The notes beneath the pieces were generated by a model. It worked only from the letters and a program-made list of their open reading frames with translations. It did no database searches and was not told where the DNA came from. The position numbers and the translations under genes were made by a program. This document shows, one piece after another, positions 46,401 to 56,971 of a stretch of 64,000 nt of DNA. Position 1 is the stretch's first letter; every line of letters begins with the position of its first letter. The stretch is taken from NCBI GenBank assembly GCA_004380135.1, contig QXCR01000013.1, positions 186,001-250,000 on the forward strand, in the 5' to 3' direction. This stretch comes from Stemphylium vesicarium (taxonomy: Eukaryota; Ascomycota; Dothideomycetes; Pleosporales; Pleosporaceae).

Positions 46401-46542
46401 TATGGCAGCTAGCAGGTGGGCTAGTGCTGCTGATGAGCCCAAGGCGCCTATGGGGACCAAGACGGAAAACGGCTCGGGGTGTGGAAAGGGCGGGGGCCGT
46501 GGGAATGAAGGTGGGAAGGGGAGGGGTAGACGGGGGTATTGA
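43438..46542 (+). CDS. Large coiled-coil protein with C-terminal SKWADP-type repeats and GR-rich tail
   Basis: Single-exon gene of 1034 aa; the family is not recognised. Residues 1-60 contain a possible ordered head (GLFAFSNDVAKRYYVGQQFV). Residues about 60-405 are near-continuous charged heptads, a long coiled coil. Residues 410-900 are disordered and T/S/E/P-rich, with acidic clusters. The C-terminus has three spaced copies of a short motif: MQHSKWADP (about residue 917), MATSKWADP (about 958) and MAASRWAS (about 989). A G/R/K-rich tail (GRGNEGGKGRGRRGY) ends it. The coiled coil suggests oligomerisation and the tail suggests nucleic-acid binding, both by inference. It lies directly downstream of the disrupted coiled-coil gene, but I see no close identity between them. 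Confidence 0.8.
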   Translation: MPSRHVHLEHLHGGRNMRASTPIEIDPGLFAFSNDVAKRYYVGQQFVYGELAAGIDKVNKHKSRIKELEEVISWTMDILAGVIKDNQNGQVSLPEEQTKPPDKDEHIAELEDALAKHLQVVNTAIKKVAGLQKQADQKDFNTNRIMENLTVTKTELKRIAREKDAIITGLRTRADGLQKELAKAKKDRDEYHFKFEAADSFIAEIHQSFKECYDEVQAKLDLTEQRAADAEKALHQCKEERDALKAAKGKSEKMVCEAEETTAHLKRGIEELESEVMAVQRKLDDERDEHDETKYALRAEEPKHDTLKEKFKTVYGSLEQCNQALQEANAECDKLNYEIDELVGERNEQATDLEETTKAHEKLQRDFNDKAYEVFDAAKKLNSANKKIGELQMQLNERNEMADIETRTEATTTDDKSKCKADKVEVDNPHLTVTEKPINDIEPPFTTAAATISGGDSLAGSTRRSSDADEFETATEYPASTSTEENPGSDVETAREAEGSNNGCDSTTENDPDETRNPVQTPVSNHGTESATKKIIDGVAISTSDSASSIGSWSDDYDDATFVPRDFRTRLEPSTSASTLSSAEVSTNRDCSTRAKKLYPCENRLFSDTQHMAPVVKLPPQSSCPLFQGQQQNVGCAPSPILAQSVPVFNSASDDELWATINFSASPVGKDIFLDADDDMASISESLNGELDDEVEDIYFEEYTPEMYTYEICASLNAGVPAFVPAAQEVAPHENEAVVTANPPVFSQVQPSEDVSDHETENASPLASKESSGDTTSMGSHVGSSVTDERPADLPVTPASTPAKNDDAPKANETSTAAAEEPTNYAAEEAAETLDTVKPATPEKSNGTTAPANIESKPTAKPTQQKVKHTNAAVQPEADTPKASTPAPIAPKTKSHDLETTQSPNPKSPDRKLPGHDMQHSKWADPPTQPAAEPSAQSAAQTPKTPLAPVKPSSGGGMATSKWADPSAEPSMPISATVLASAKMPRGGMAASRWASAADEPKAPMGTKTENGSGCGKGGGRGNEGGKGRGRRGY

Positions 46543-46823
46543 GGTTGCGCGAAGGTGAGGAGTGTATGGATGGTGGGGATGGAGAGAGGGAAAGAATATG
46601 GGAAGGGATAAGGAAATGACAAGGAGATAATATGAAGGAGGACGTAGATGGAAAGATGGTCAGGAAGGTCCTCCCTTGATACATTGGCGCAGACTCATTG
46701 TCCGCCTCCATACAGGGAGAGACAAAGCAAATACAATCTACAAGTTCATATAATTTCATAAGTCATACAGCCATATACTCATCCACGCTCACATCGCACA
46801 CTCTCACCCTCGCCATCATCCCC
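46543..46823. other. Convergent 3' region
   Basis: A 281-bp gap between the converging coiled-coil and MFS genes. It starts G/A-rich and becomes C/A-rich. Two 3' UTRs are expected. Confidence 0.5.
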
Positions 46824-48630
46824 TCAAACATCCAAACCCCTCCAACTCATCTTCCTCAACCTCGCGCCATAAAACCAAAGTCCAACCGGCATAACGAGCC
46901 CCAAACCCAGCGTCAAAAACGCAAGAAGACTATTCCCCCACCCCAACCCCATAACCTCATACATCCGCGGCGCGAAAAGCGGAAAGCTGAACCCACACAT
47001 TGTGCGCATGAACGCGCCTACACTAGCTGCTGACGCGGCGAAGCGAGCCTCGTACGCATCCGTGGTATATGCCTGACTGCACTGGAACCCAATGATGAGG
47101 CCGATGGCGACAATGACGGCGCCGATGTTGGGCGCGATCCAGTGGGTGTGGTAGTGTGCGGTCCAGCCGTAGATGAAGAGGCCGATGGGGCAGAGGATGC
47201 CGGCGATGAGCATGGGTGGGACGCGGAATTCGGGGAGGCCTTCGCTGAGGTTGTAGTAGGTTTTCATGCGGGCGTAGAGCTGGTGGGCGCGGTGTTAGCG
47301 GTGCGCGAGATGTGAGGTGGGGGTAGGAGAAGGGGGATACGTACGCCGTCCATGAGGGGGTGCGAGATTTGCAGCCCGATCATGAAGCCTATGCATAGGG
47401 ATAGGTAGTTGAGGGACGCGATGCCCGTGTCCATGTCGTAGACTTCTTCGAATACCATGGGAAAGGTGGAGAGCATGAGATACATGACGCCGTAAAGATA
47501 GGCGCGGTAGATTGATGGTGCTTGCGTCGCGGGATGTGTGAACATCATGATGAATGGCAATACCAATCTCTTCCTCAAGATCTTACTGAAGCGGTCTCCC
47601 GTCTCATACTCGGTTCTCACGACTACGTTGTCTCGGACGCCTTTCATTGCCTTCCTGACAGCTTTCGCTTTCTTGGCGAGAATGGCGGGGGCGAACGTTT
47701 CGGAGAGAAAAAAGAAGGCGGTGACTTGGACGAAGACGGTGAAGATGGAGGTTGAGAAGAAGATCCAGCGCCAACTCACGCCGGTGGAGATGTAGGCTCC
47801 GCAGATAGGGGCTACACATGGTGCGAGCCAGGTGAGAATTCCGTAGATGGCTTGTCCCTTGCCGCGTTCTTCTTTGGACCAGGTATCAGCTAGGACGCCG
47901 TTGCACAACTACACATATGTTAGCTCTGGTGTAGTGATAGCAAAACTGCAATTGAGTTCAAATTGGAATGAACATACTGCTTGCGGTGCCGCTCCTCCCA
48001 GTCCACTAAGAAATCGAAAGGCAAGCATCTGCTCCTTCGTCCGCGCAAACCCGCAGCATGTATTGAAGAGAAGGTATACAAGATTTGCATACTGCAACAC
48101 AGTAACGCGGCCAAAGATCTCGCTCAGAGGTGCGAGTACAAAAGGACCTTGGGCATAGCCAAGCAAAAAGATAGTCATGACAAGCTGGCGCATGAAGCCT
48201 TCCGGTATGTCGAAATCATCTCCAATATCTGGTAACGCAGGGGTTACCATGGTAGAGGAGAAAGGAGATATGAATGTAAAGAGTGACACGAGAATGGTTG
48301 CAATCCATTTCCGCTTGCTACTCCAATTCAGAGGGTTGTACGGATCGTTCGGTCCATCCCAGGTGATCTGTTTGCACCGTCAGTGGCTGTGCAACCCAAG
48401 GGCGCGGAACGTACAATAAGATCCTCGTCTTTTTTAGTCCCCTCTTCCATGTTCTGTTGGCCGGCGTTGTATTGAGTTTCTTCGCCCTGATCCCATCGTC
48501 GGAATAAACGATCAGTACTTAGGACCGAATGATCGTCGCTTTCGAAAGAAAACCTTGCCAGGGCCAGTAAATCACGTGTGCTGGTCTCCTCGGTGGAAGG
48601 CCGGCCGAGTAATCTCTCTGTGAAATTCAT
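46824..48630 (-). CDS. MFS transporter, DHA1-type drug/polyamine:H+ antiporter family
   Basis: Four exons (48630-48415, 48367-47978, 47908-47345, 47279-46824) give 541 aa; all three introns are phase 0. A cytosolic N-terminus of about 90 residues ends in ITWDGPNDPYNPLNWSSKRKW, the standard lead-in of fungal DHA1 carriers. Twelve membrane helices can be placed, with LSEIFGR as a motif-A-like loop after helix 2 and SGLGGAAPQA-type glycine turns. Exon 3 includes SWRWIFFSTSIF and a cytosolic loop rich in K/R. Relatives export drugs, polyamines or secondary metabolites by proton exchange at the plasma membrane. The substrate cannot be read from sequence. It converges on the coiled-coil gene; no partner genes indicate a pathway. 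Confidence 0.9.
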
Positions 48631-49764
48631 AGTGAGTAATGAGTGGTAAGGTACAACAACGAATGTGGGCTGACGGAAAGAGACGACGGTGCTTGTAAAG
48701 TTTAATGCTACCTTTTGATTTGTATAATGCAGATCGCTCCAATATAGGGGAAAAGAATTTCTATCTCTTCTACAGGTTTTGAGGCAGTGTCAGACAAGCG
48801 GTCGTCAAGCGTGAGGTTGTTCCTTGTGTTCCGACAGGCGCATACGCTCCAAGGGCCACAAGGTCCACTACCAGCGGTGCAATACGAGGGCCATGCTTCA
48901 ACAACATGCACCTGAGGTGTGTAGTGTCAGATTGATAAGGCTGTGGAGGTCAATTTCTCGAAGGCGGGATCAAGAATAGAAACCTGTCGCGTGAGCGCAT
49001 GGCAGCCACCTTGTCTCAAGAGGGCCACGGCCAATGGTAATACTGCGAATAATACCATTAGCTCAAAAAGGTAAGTATGTGGAGGGGGCCCATGTACTCG
49101 AAGCCTTGCGTGTAGACGTCAGCGGCCCGGGCTGTGTTCCATTTCCCTGCCAAGCAGGTACAGCTGGGTGATTCGCTAATCGGCTTGGTGAAGGCACGTG
49201 GAGTTGTCGCTATTGGTCCGGAGTGAGACCGTCAAGGAAAAAACTGGAGATCTCAAGAACATCGTTATGCGGGCCGATCACTGAACAAGAGAACAAGAAA
49301 TTCCGCCGAGAGGAGCATGTGGTACCGGTGGTGATCCGACGATCTTGGTCATATGGCTATGTTGTAGTTGTCGTAATTCCCGGCTGTGCTACGGTAGGTG
49401 AAGCAGTGGAGTTTGGCGTGACTTTTGATGGAGGCACAAACTAGTCTGATACCAAGTGACGTCGATGCCACGGTCCTGAGGCCCAAAGCGATACCTGAGG
49501 TGTTGTTTGTGTGGTGCACCAGGAATAGAATCACTACGTGGTCTGCATGTGTGACTTGGAAACTTGCAACTTCAGACGAGCAAGATTTTGGGACGAAGGT
49601 ATAAGTATGTCGTATGCCATCAGGAAATGGTAACCAATCACGGAGATCGAAAACACTCGCTCTACATTCACGCACTCCAACTCTCGTTCTACGATATTAC
49701 TTGGTCGATACCCTATTTTGTTAGCGACATCTTTACAACTCAATCAACTTTTCCGATTCCAAAC
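48631..49764. other. Divergent intergenic region, MFS and glycerate kinase promoters
   Basis: About 1.1 kb between two divergent genes. The glycerate kinase frame stays open upstream to 49564, with further in-frame ATGs such as 49627. That extension does not look like the family and is probably 5' UTR. No other gene is seen. Confidence 0.5.
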
Positions 49765-51236
49765 ATGCTCGTCAGCTCTTCTCCTTCCATGGAGAGTTTG
49801 GCTATCACTGCTCCAGCATCGCCAAGAATCTTACCACAACTGCCACGGCTGCGCGCACTGAAGACATTCAACCTGCCACCGCAGCAGGTAGATGAGCTGG
49901 TGCATCCTTCCTCGGCAGTATTACGAACTCCAACCTCCGAGATCCTGAGAGGAAATCCACTTCGGGTTCTGATAGCTCCGTCCGGATTCAAAGAGAGTCT
50001 GGGCCCGGAGCATGTCGCAGATGCTATCGAAGCAGGCATTACCAAAGTCCTCGATAGCGGCTCCGTCATACTGCGCAAGCTCCCTTTGCACGACGGCGGA
50101 GAAGGGTTTGCTCGGGCATTGGTAGCCGCTCATGACGGAGTTATCCTTGAAGAGTCAGTCACGGGTCCTGTCGGCGCGCGGGTCGAATCGCATCTAGGTT
50201 TCATCGGTGAAGACAAGAAGACGGCTGTGCTGGACATGGCGGCTGCAGCAGGTCTTCGCCTTGTTCCCAAGGACCAGCGCGATCCCACCGTTACTACCAC
50301 CTATGGTGTTGGCGAGTTGGTAAGGAAAGCGCTCGACGCAGGGTCCACCAAGATCATCATCGGCTGTGGTGACTCGGGAACGTCCGATGGAGGAGCGGGT
50401 ATGCTCCAGGCACTGGGTGTCCGTCTTCTAGACGCAGATGGTCAAGATTTGCCTAGAGCAGGTGGTGGCCGATCCTTGTCGCGCCTAGCCAGTCTGTGCT
50501 GGCGCGGCATACATCCCCGCTTGCGTGAGGATTCTGGTAAGCTTTCCAACCCCCATAACAAGACCGAACTGACCGTATCACAGTCGAGAAAGTTCAGATA
50601 GAAGCAGTATGCAACATAAAAAATGTCCTCTGTGGTCCCAAAGGCGTCGCACGAGTCTATGGTCCACAGAAGGGAGCGACACATGCCCAGGTCGACTTGC
50701 TCGCGACGTCACTCGAGCGCCTGGCACAAGTCGCTCAGGAGAAACTGGGAAGAGATATCTCTCAGAGCCCTGGGAGTGGTGCGAGTGGCGGCCTTGGAGC
50801 AGCGTTGATGCTACTTGGCGCTCAGTTGCGCGGGCGCGGCGAGGCCATTGACGAGTACTTTGAGTTTGAACGCGTTTTTGAGCAGAAGTGGGACTTTGTT
50901 ATCACCGCTGAAGGCAGCCTGGACTTTCAGTCGCCAAACGGAAAGGTTGGTCAATCCATCTTGCGAGCTTGTAATTTTTACTGATATCAACAGATGACGA
51001 CGGAAATTGCTCGCCGTGCAAGGAGGAACGGCGCGCAGGTGGTTGCGCTGGCCGGCACCATCGGAGAAGGTGCAGACGGCTGCTACGGAGCTGGTATCAA
51101 AGCCTTCACAAGCATCCTGAGAGGCCCACTGTCCTTGGAAGAAGCAATAGTGCAGACCGAAACCTTGGTCAAAGATGGGGCCGAAAAGGTGATGCGCATG
51201 ATATTGGTGGGGCTGGCACTTGGTCGGGGCCGGTAG
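49765..51236 (+). CDS. Glycerate kinase, type I (GlxK/GarK-like)
   Basis: Three exons (49765-50536, 50584-50945, 50994-51236) give 458 aa from the chosen ATG. The first 70 residues are a poorly conserved extension, possibly a targeting sequence. The enzyme begins at RVLIAPSGFKESL. Family motifs in order are LPLHDGGEGF, GCGDSGTSDGGAGMLQALGV, CGPKGVARVYGPQKGA, GSGASGGLGAALMLLGA and TAEGSLDFQSPNGK, ending in GTIGEGADGCY. The enzyme phosphorylates D-glycerate with ATP, usually at carbon 2 in this type, feeding it to glycolysis. An upstream in-frame ATG (49627) is possible. Splice phases agree, and the donor before 50946 is GTTGGT. Confidence 0.92.
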
Positions 51237-51641
51237 AGGTTTCCTTGGGTGCACAGCCCTGATCAAGGATTTGGGCGTCTTGGTATAGCCGAGATGTGCT
51301 GGCGTTTCTCTTTCTTATCGATAGCTTCATGTATTGCGTTAGCTACAACCCATCTCTGCAATATCGATTGCGGCATTTTATTGTGAGTGATGCTGAAGGC
51401 CGGTTGAGGTTGGTAATGTCCCAAGTTTTTGTTCGGCAAACGCTTGACCAGATCAAACTAGCTGCAACGTCATGATCACGTGGAGTCAGGTACCGGAATG
51501 TTGGAAAGCACCGAACAACGACAAGCAAGTCATTTCTATATGTGGGACGGTGTTCTCTCGGGAGGGTGCCTGTCACCATTTTTCTCATATAATAAATCTA
51601 ATATTCACCTGCAGTATCCCCTCGAAGTGCACAAGAAAAGG
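51237..51641. other. Convergent 3' region
   Basis: A 405-bp gap between the convergent glycerate kinase and FAD monooxygenase genes. No coding sequence is supported. Confidence 0.55.
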
Positions 51642-52994
51642 CTACACCCACTCCGCCGGACTCTTCAACCCTATCTTCGCATCCACACCTTCCGTCTCCC
51701 TCGCCTTCATATTAACACTATCCATCTCAAATCCAGCCACCTTCTTATACGCCCTACCAATCTCCTCTAGCTCATCCTTGGGAATGACATCATAGACGTT
51801 ACTGAACCCATCTGGCGCTCGTTCCTCCGCTAGCTGCAACACGTGATCCGGTCCATTGGCTCGATTGGCCATGACGATTTTGGCCGTTGGAGGCAAGCGC
51901 TCGAGCTCGTATGCCTTGAGCGCGCCCTGAATGTCCGAAGTGCCTGCAGAGAGGTGCTTAGCCAGCGTTTCCGCGTCGATGATGGCTTGAGAGGCGCCGT
52001 TGGAGCCGATGGGGTACATGGCGTGTGCAGCGTCACCTAGGAGAGTGAGACGGCCAAAAGACCATGCTTCGACTGGGTCGCGGTCTGACATTGGAAATTC
52101 GAAGACTTTCTCCGTGCTGTTGATTAGGTCCTTCATTTCTAGACCCCCGCATCGCCATGCCTCGAATGGTCCTGCAAAGACATCCTTCTTAACGGCTTTG
52201 GTCCAGTCGGTCTTGGGCGGTGTTAGATCGACGTCGTTCTTATCCCGTATCCTGAGTTCCGCGATCCAGTTGACAAGGCTCTTGCCTTTGTCGGCGGATC
52301 GCTGACTGATGGGATATGCGATGAACTTTTGGTCGGCGTGGCCGGCCCACACCATACTCGCGCCTGTCAGGTATTGCTCGCGCTCTATGCATCCGCGCCA
52401 AAGCATGCGGCCGGAGAAGCGTGGTGGCCCCTCACCAGGGTAGAGAAGCCTTCTCGCTGTTGAGTTGATGCCATCAGCAGCGATGAGAACATCGCCGATG
52501 ACGCTTGACATCTCCGCCGGTTCCCCATCCCTTCTTTGAGAAAATCGTGCAGTGACGCTCTCGTCGTTTTGATCAAATGCTGTGAGCGCATGGTTAAGAT
52601 GCAACACATCATTCCCAAGCCGTTCTTTCACCGCACTCAGCAACAACATCTGGAATTCACCTCGATGAATTGAGAACTGCGGGACCGCATATCCCGCATT
52701 CATGCCTCTCGGCTCGCTCAAGATGGAATCTCCATGGCGATTGTAAAAGTTCAACTCTTGTGTCTTGATGCCCGTTTTCGACAGCGCCTCCAAAAGACCC
52801 AGGTTTCGCAGTATCAGCACAGCCGACGGCTGCACATTGATACCCACCCCGAGCGTTGTCAATGTCGACGACGCTTCGAAGATCTGTACGTCGCTGAAAC
52901 CCGCGGCGTGGAGCGCTAGCGCCGTTGTCAAACCGCCGATGCCGGCGCCTGCAATGAGGATTTTGGGCTGCGTGGCCGAGTGCAGGAATGGCAT
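51642..52994 (-). CDS. FAD-dependent aromatic-type monooxygenase (PHBH/salicylate hydroxylase-like)
   Basis: Single exon, 450 aa, the usual family length. The N-terminus has the FAD dinucleotide motif ILIAGAGIGGLTTALAL at about residues 12-28. A DG motif (DVLIAADGINSTARRLLYPG) lies near residue 170. The second FAD motif (LLGDAAHAMYPIGSNGASQA) lies near residue 310. Together these define the class A flavoprotein hydroxylases. Such enzymes use NAD(P)H and O2 to hydroxylate aromatic or prenylated rings. The substrate is unknown. There is no signal peptide, so it is probably cytosolic. It does not share a promoter with the glycerate kinase, which converges on it. Confidence 0.93.
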   Translation of the reverse strand: MPFLHSATQPKILIAGAGIGGLTTALALHAAGFSDVQIFEASSTLTTLGVGINVQPSAVLILRNLGLLEALSKTGIKTQELNFYNRHGDSILSEPRGMNAGYAVPQFSIHRGEFQMLLLSAVKERLGNDVLHLNHALTAFDQNDESVTARFSQRRDGEPAEMSSVIGDVLIAADGINSTARRLLYPGEGPPRFSGRMLWRGCIEREQYLTGASMVWAGHADQKFIAYPISQRSADKGKSLVNWIAELRIRDKNDVDLTPPKTDWTKAVKKDVFAGPFEAWRCGGLEMKDLINSTEKVFEFPMSDRDPVEAWSFGRLTLLGDAAHAMYPIGSNGASQAIIDAETLAKHLSAGTSDIQGALKAYELERLPPTAKIVMANRANGPDHVLQLAEERAPDGFSNVYDVIPKDELEEIGRAYKKVAGFEMDSVNMKARETEGVDAKIGLKSPAEWV

Positions 52995-53618
52995 GTTGTA
53001 GGATCGTTATATAAAAAGAACAATGGGCTGGGTATATAGATAGTAATCAATGGTGGACAGGTTGTTGAAACTGCGCTATGGAATGAGTCCTACTCTCACC
53101 GTTTGTGGAGCTTGGCTCCAGATTTTACTGCCGACGTTAGATGCCGTGGTTAAGCTATAGGTATAGAGTAGCATGGCGCAGCATCTGCTCTCCACTACTG
53201 TAACGGGAGCCGCACAGCTAACTCGTTTGTGTTATTTTTACATATTGTCTGGCGTGGAGTGTGGGGAAGGAAATCCGAGCGCCCAGTGGGACCAAGCCAG
53301 AGCCGAAGTCGCCCGGTAGCAGTCGCCATCCTTGCATACCTAGGTACTCGACGTCTGTATACAAAATGAGCCGATCGGGTTGCGGCATGCCGTTACCCAG
53401 GAGTACCTTTTGAGCCCTCATGCGTTGGCAGAATCAAGGATGTTGCGCCAAACAGGCATGCGACAGGGGTGTGGAATTCGAGAGTATACTAAAGTCAGGA
53501 AAACAAGTTTATCAATCTATGAGCATCTACATGGCGTCACCACATTCGGAATAAATCCAATGAACTAAGTAGCCAGACATCATAGTGCCTCCACGTCCGC
53601 TTCGCCCATTGTCGACGG
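52995..53618. other. Intergenic region
   Basis: A 624-bp stretch between the monooxygenase start and the end of the zinc-finger gene. It contains ACCTAGGTAC at 53338-53347. A 67-codon minus-strand frame here has no recognisable features. Confidence 0.5.
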
Positions 53619-55804
53619 CTAAGGTGCATAGTCTGCATTACCGTCTTTGTCGTATCGGACGTATTTGACCCTATCCATACCGTGCGTAGCTTTGAGATGG
53701 CCTAGAAAGGCGAGGATTAGCGTTGTTCATGTCTAGGCAGCAGACATGAGTACTCACAGTTATCGGGATATGGGCAAAAGCCTTGGTCGCGTTCAAGAGC
53801 ACATTGGTGTCCGAGATCTGGAACAGCAACGTTAGTAAAGCTGCAGTGAGAATCCCTGGAATCGCTTGTCGCCAGTACTTACAGCATTCAATGTTCTCGC
53901 AGTATCGGTTCTTGCAAGCCAAGCTACGGGTTTTGTAGCGCAAGGCGTTCAGCTCACCCTGGGTAAGTTTTGGCTCGTGTTGGAAGTTGCAGAAACTTCC
54001 GTTTTCGCAATGTCCACCAAGGTGCCTTTGTGCTTCGTTAACTCTCATCCTGCGTGCTGGGATACTGAAGGAAAACAGCAACAAAGAGGTGTCAACCCCA
54101 GTAAAAAACTGTCCTTCCCATCTCGTCTTTACGTACCAATGGTTACACATCTTCTTGCCCGTCTTCTTCATGCGCGCTTCGAGGGAAGCTGCAGCGGCAG
54201 GGTCTTTTGACGGAAGCGGTTCATCAAGCCTCTGCTCCGCTTTGTTGTAATAAGCATATTTCTTCTTAGTGTTCTTCTTAGTAGCAGTGGTAGGGGTAGG
54301 CGCGATCGAGATTTTGCCGTTCGTAGGGGCACCGATCTTGCCTACGGCAGCTAAAATAGTTATGTCAGCAAAATTTCTTTCCAAGAAGGTTCTGGGACAT
54401 GTTTAGATGATTGGCGTACTCCAATTTGTACGTGGAGTATACCAAGCATTTCACTAATGTACGTACCCCATGAGGAGTCACCATTCGACTCAGAAGGTGG
54501 AGCTGCAGGCATTGAGGCAACGCTCGGCGAAGGTGAAGCTACAGATCCTCGAGGGGTCGTCGTAGGCGACGTATTGGAGTTGGCGGTAACTGAACGAACG
54601 AAAGGCTGCACTGCAGGCTGTACGGGAGACTGCACCGCGAAGCCAAAGCCATTAATGGGAGGCACATAGTCGGGCAACGGATCAGTCTTGAAAACGTCGT
54701 CGAAGCGGGTGCGTTTGAAGTTCGACAGGTCGGTGAACCCTCTGTACGCCGGCGTAGTCTCCAGAAGAGTGATTCGGCCAGCTTTGAGCAAGTCGTGCTT
54801 GAAGTGCTCGAGATTTAGAAGGTATCCCGCATCATGACATCCACCAAAGATGATGTGTCGGCAAGTAGGGTTGTTGCTAAAGGTACGAAGCATTTCTGTA
54901 GACAGAAAATTAGCGTCGCTCACACCAGTCACGAAAGTACAAAATACCCTTAATCTTGTGGTCGGCTCTTTCCTTTCCTTGGCCGACGTCGATAATACTA
55001 AATAGGGGCTGGTTGACGCTGAAGCGTTGCGCAAAAGCTCGCAATTCTGATGGAGATCGAAGAAGACCGACCGAAGCTAACTTCATTGAAAGCTTATCGA
55101 GACTTAGATAGATCTGGACCATAATCGGCCAGTTGCCCGAGCCGTGGTACAAGGACGCAACATGTTCTCGAATGGCATGATACAAGCGAGATGCGGCTTC
55201 GGAGCCTCCATCCCCACCAGCGGCTTGGAGTAAGGCATCTTGAAACTATGCGTGCGCCATCAGCAGTCGCAATTGATATGAGAAAAGAGTCAAAAAAAAG
55301 AAGGAGGCGCATGGTCTGTAGTGATCGAGGGCGTAACTGCGCTGCAATGTGGAAACAAACGCAAACTTCAAGTAACAATACAGTCGATGACGGGAAGGAC
55401 TTACGATAGCTCCATCTCCATCAATAAGTGCCAAAACGAACGAATTTGCGCCCTGCTCTATTATCAGCAAATAGACACCTAAGGCTAACATCCAGCAAGG
55501 GGCAACCCACCAGCTGACGTTCGTACTCCCCCACCAAAGCCTGTTTCTCATCGACAGTCCTTTGATAGCTTCTCCGGATTTCTCTTTCACTCGAGTAGTC
55601 ATCTTTCAATGTAGCATGTTCTCTAGCAAGGACCTGATACTTTGATAGAATATCCTGGGCTCTTGTGTTAGTGAAGGCTGCGCAATGACACGCGACCCGG
55701 TAGCAATGGCGACGTACGCTGACGAACTGGTCTCTGGCCTCATCCGATGCGCGAAAGCTCTGCATCTGATGGAGGAAGATATTGTAATCATTGTAATCCG
55801 ACAT
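53619..55804 (-). CDS. CCCH-type zinc-finger protein with DUF7923-like domain
   Basis: Nine exons: 55804-55718, 55654-55511, 55452-55405, 55245-54948, 54895-54467, 54350-54137, 54064-53883, 53817-53758 and 53701-53619. The product is 514 aa. It starts MSDYNDYNIFLHQMQSF, followed by a short coiled coil (about 30-77). Residues about 78-235 form an alpha/beta domain (NSFVLALIDGDGAI … CRHIIFGGCHDAGYL) that I recall as the fungal DUF7923 domain, perhaps PIN/NYN-like. A P/S/T-rich linker follows. The last 110 residues hold Cys/His clusters (GHCENGSFCNFQH, LACKNRYCENIECYLGHQC, GFCPYPDNCHLKATH) and end GMDRVKYVRYDKDGN. Agreement across eight junctions makes the model strong. The likely role is RNA binding, by inference. 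Confidence 0.88.
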
Positions 55805-56971
55805 ATTGGCGGGTATGTGGCGGCATAAACAGTGGTTGATGAACCGTGGTTCGGGGGGCGGGTCGAGGAGCTGGAGGCAGCACTCTTGGTGATTATTCAA
55901 TCCTTAGCGCAATAGGAAGAAGGTCGGGACGGGAAGTCTAGCCCGAATCGGAGTCTAGGGCGGGTGATCTCCTCTCAAGGTTTCTCCCCCCCCCCACAAC
56001 ATTTATGCCTTGCCCTAGCGTTTGCTCAGAAAGTGACAAATGGTTGCCTATGAAGAAGACCTTGATTGGGGTCTCTCGTGTAGTGGTTAGATGTCGACAA
56101 TCCTGGAGGGGTGCGAGTGCATAGCTATGTAGCAAGCGCGTGGTTGCTCTCAGCATGGCGTAGCTCTTCTCGCGCATGAAGGCTGCTGCGGTGGGCCATG
56201 GGGAGACATAGGCGAGCGTATCGCCTTCTGCCCTGCGCCGTAGCACGAAGGAAGAATGACAGCTCACAGTCTGATTGCATGATGGAGGGGGATTCTAGAG
56301 CTCACCGTACGGCTGGGAGCCTTGCTCTCTGTTCATTGGCGAAATAGTGCTGTCAGCAGCTTACGGGGGGAGGGGTATATTGCGCGATACAGGAAGATGC
56401 ATCTGCGAGAATTGCAACCCTAGCGCGCGTATATTTGAGTGGAGATAACTTAGGATACGATGGCTCGCTTGATGGGAAACCGGGCCTTCTGCTTGGATTG
56501 CACCATCTCGACATGGGTTCCGAGCAGACTTTGGCCAGAGGTCGTTTATGAAACGGTCAAGAACCATAACCCGAATACCAAGATCGATGTACAAAACGCT
56601 GTTTGTCCTGTGGTACAGTGCAGAGAAGCATCTAATCTTGACCTCCCATCGCATTGCTCGGTTTCGGCCTCAATTCCGCCTTCGTAGTCAGCAACCCCGA
56701 TCTCCTCATGCGCGTTCAACTGACACCCCACAATGACGCCAATTCTCTCTCATCGCGCACCCAATGGCGCATAGATCTTACATGATGCGGAGGCACCTGC
56801 TGTGCCGTAACACGTATATAGTTCTCCGATAGCCTCCTCGCTTTCTTTATCAAGAATTGGATGCTTCGGGGTTGTTATCGTCGAGCATCCTTCCAACCCT
56901 TGCATAGCTTCCAGCAGCTCCCGAAACGCCGCGTCCAGAGCCCGATTGCGTTTCGCTGCTACATATTCGCA
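55805..56971. other. Divergent intergenic region
   Basis: About 1.2 kb between the zinc-finger gene and the glutathione S-transferase. It has a C10 run at 55986-55995. A 109-codon minus-strand frame (55938-56267) ends close to that run, and I do not find a family for it. Confidence 0.5.
55986..55995. repeat. C10 homopolymer
   Basis: Ten consecutive C bases; a simple tract of uncertain true length. Confidence 0.85.

Noticed and set aside
45909..46622. 237-codon frame antisense to the intact coiled-coil gene
   Set aside because: It is P/F/A-rich noise opposite an A/P/T-rich disordered coding stretch.
34679..52994. A secondary-metabolite gene cluster (two flavin monooxygenases, an MFS carrier)
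   Set aside because: No polyketide, peptide or terpene synthase or pathway regulator lies in the window, and the genes are interspersed with unrelated ones.
56074..56110. A tRNA-like stretch (GTAGTGGTTAGATGTCG)
   Set aside because: It resembles an A-box but no matching B-box (GGTTCGAnnCC) or cloverleaf partner follows at the right distance.
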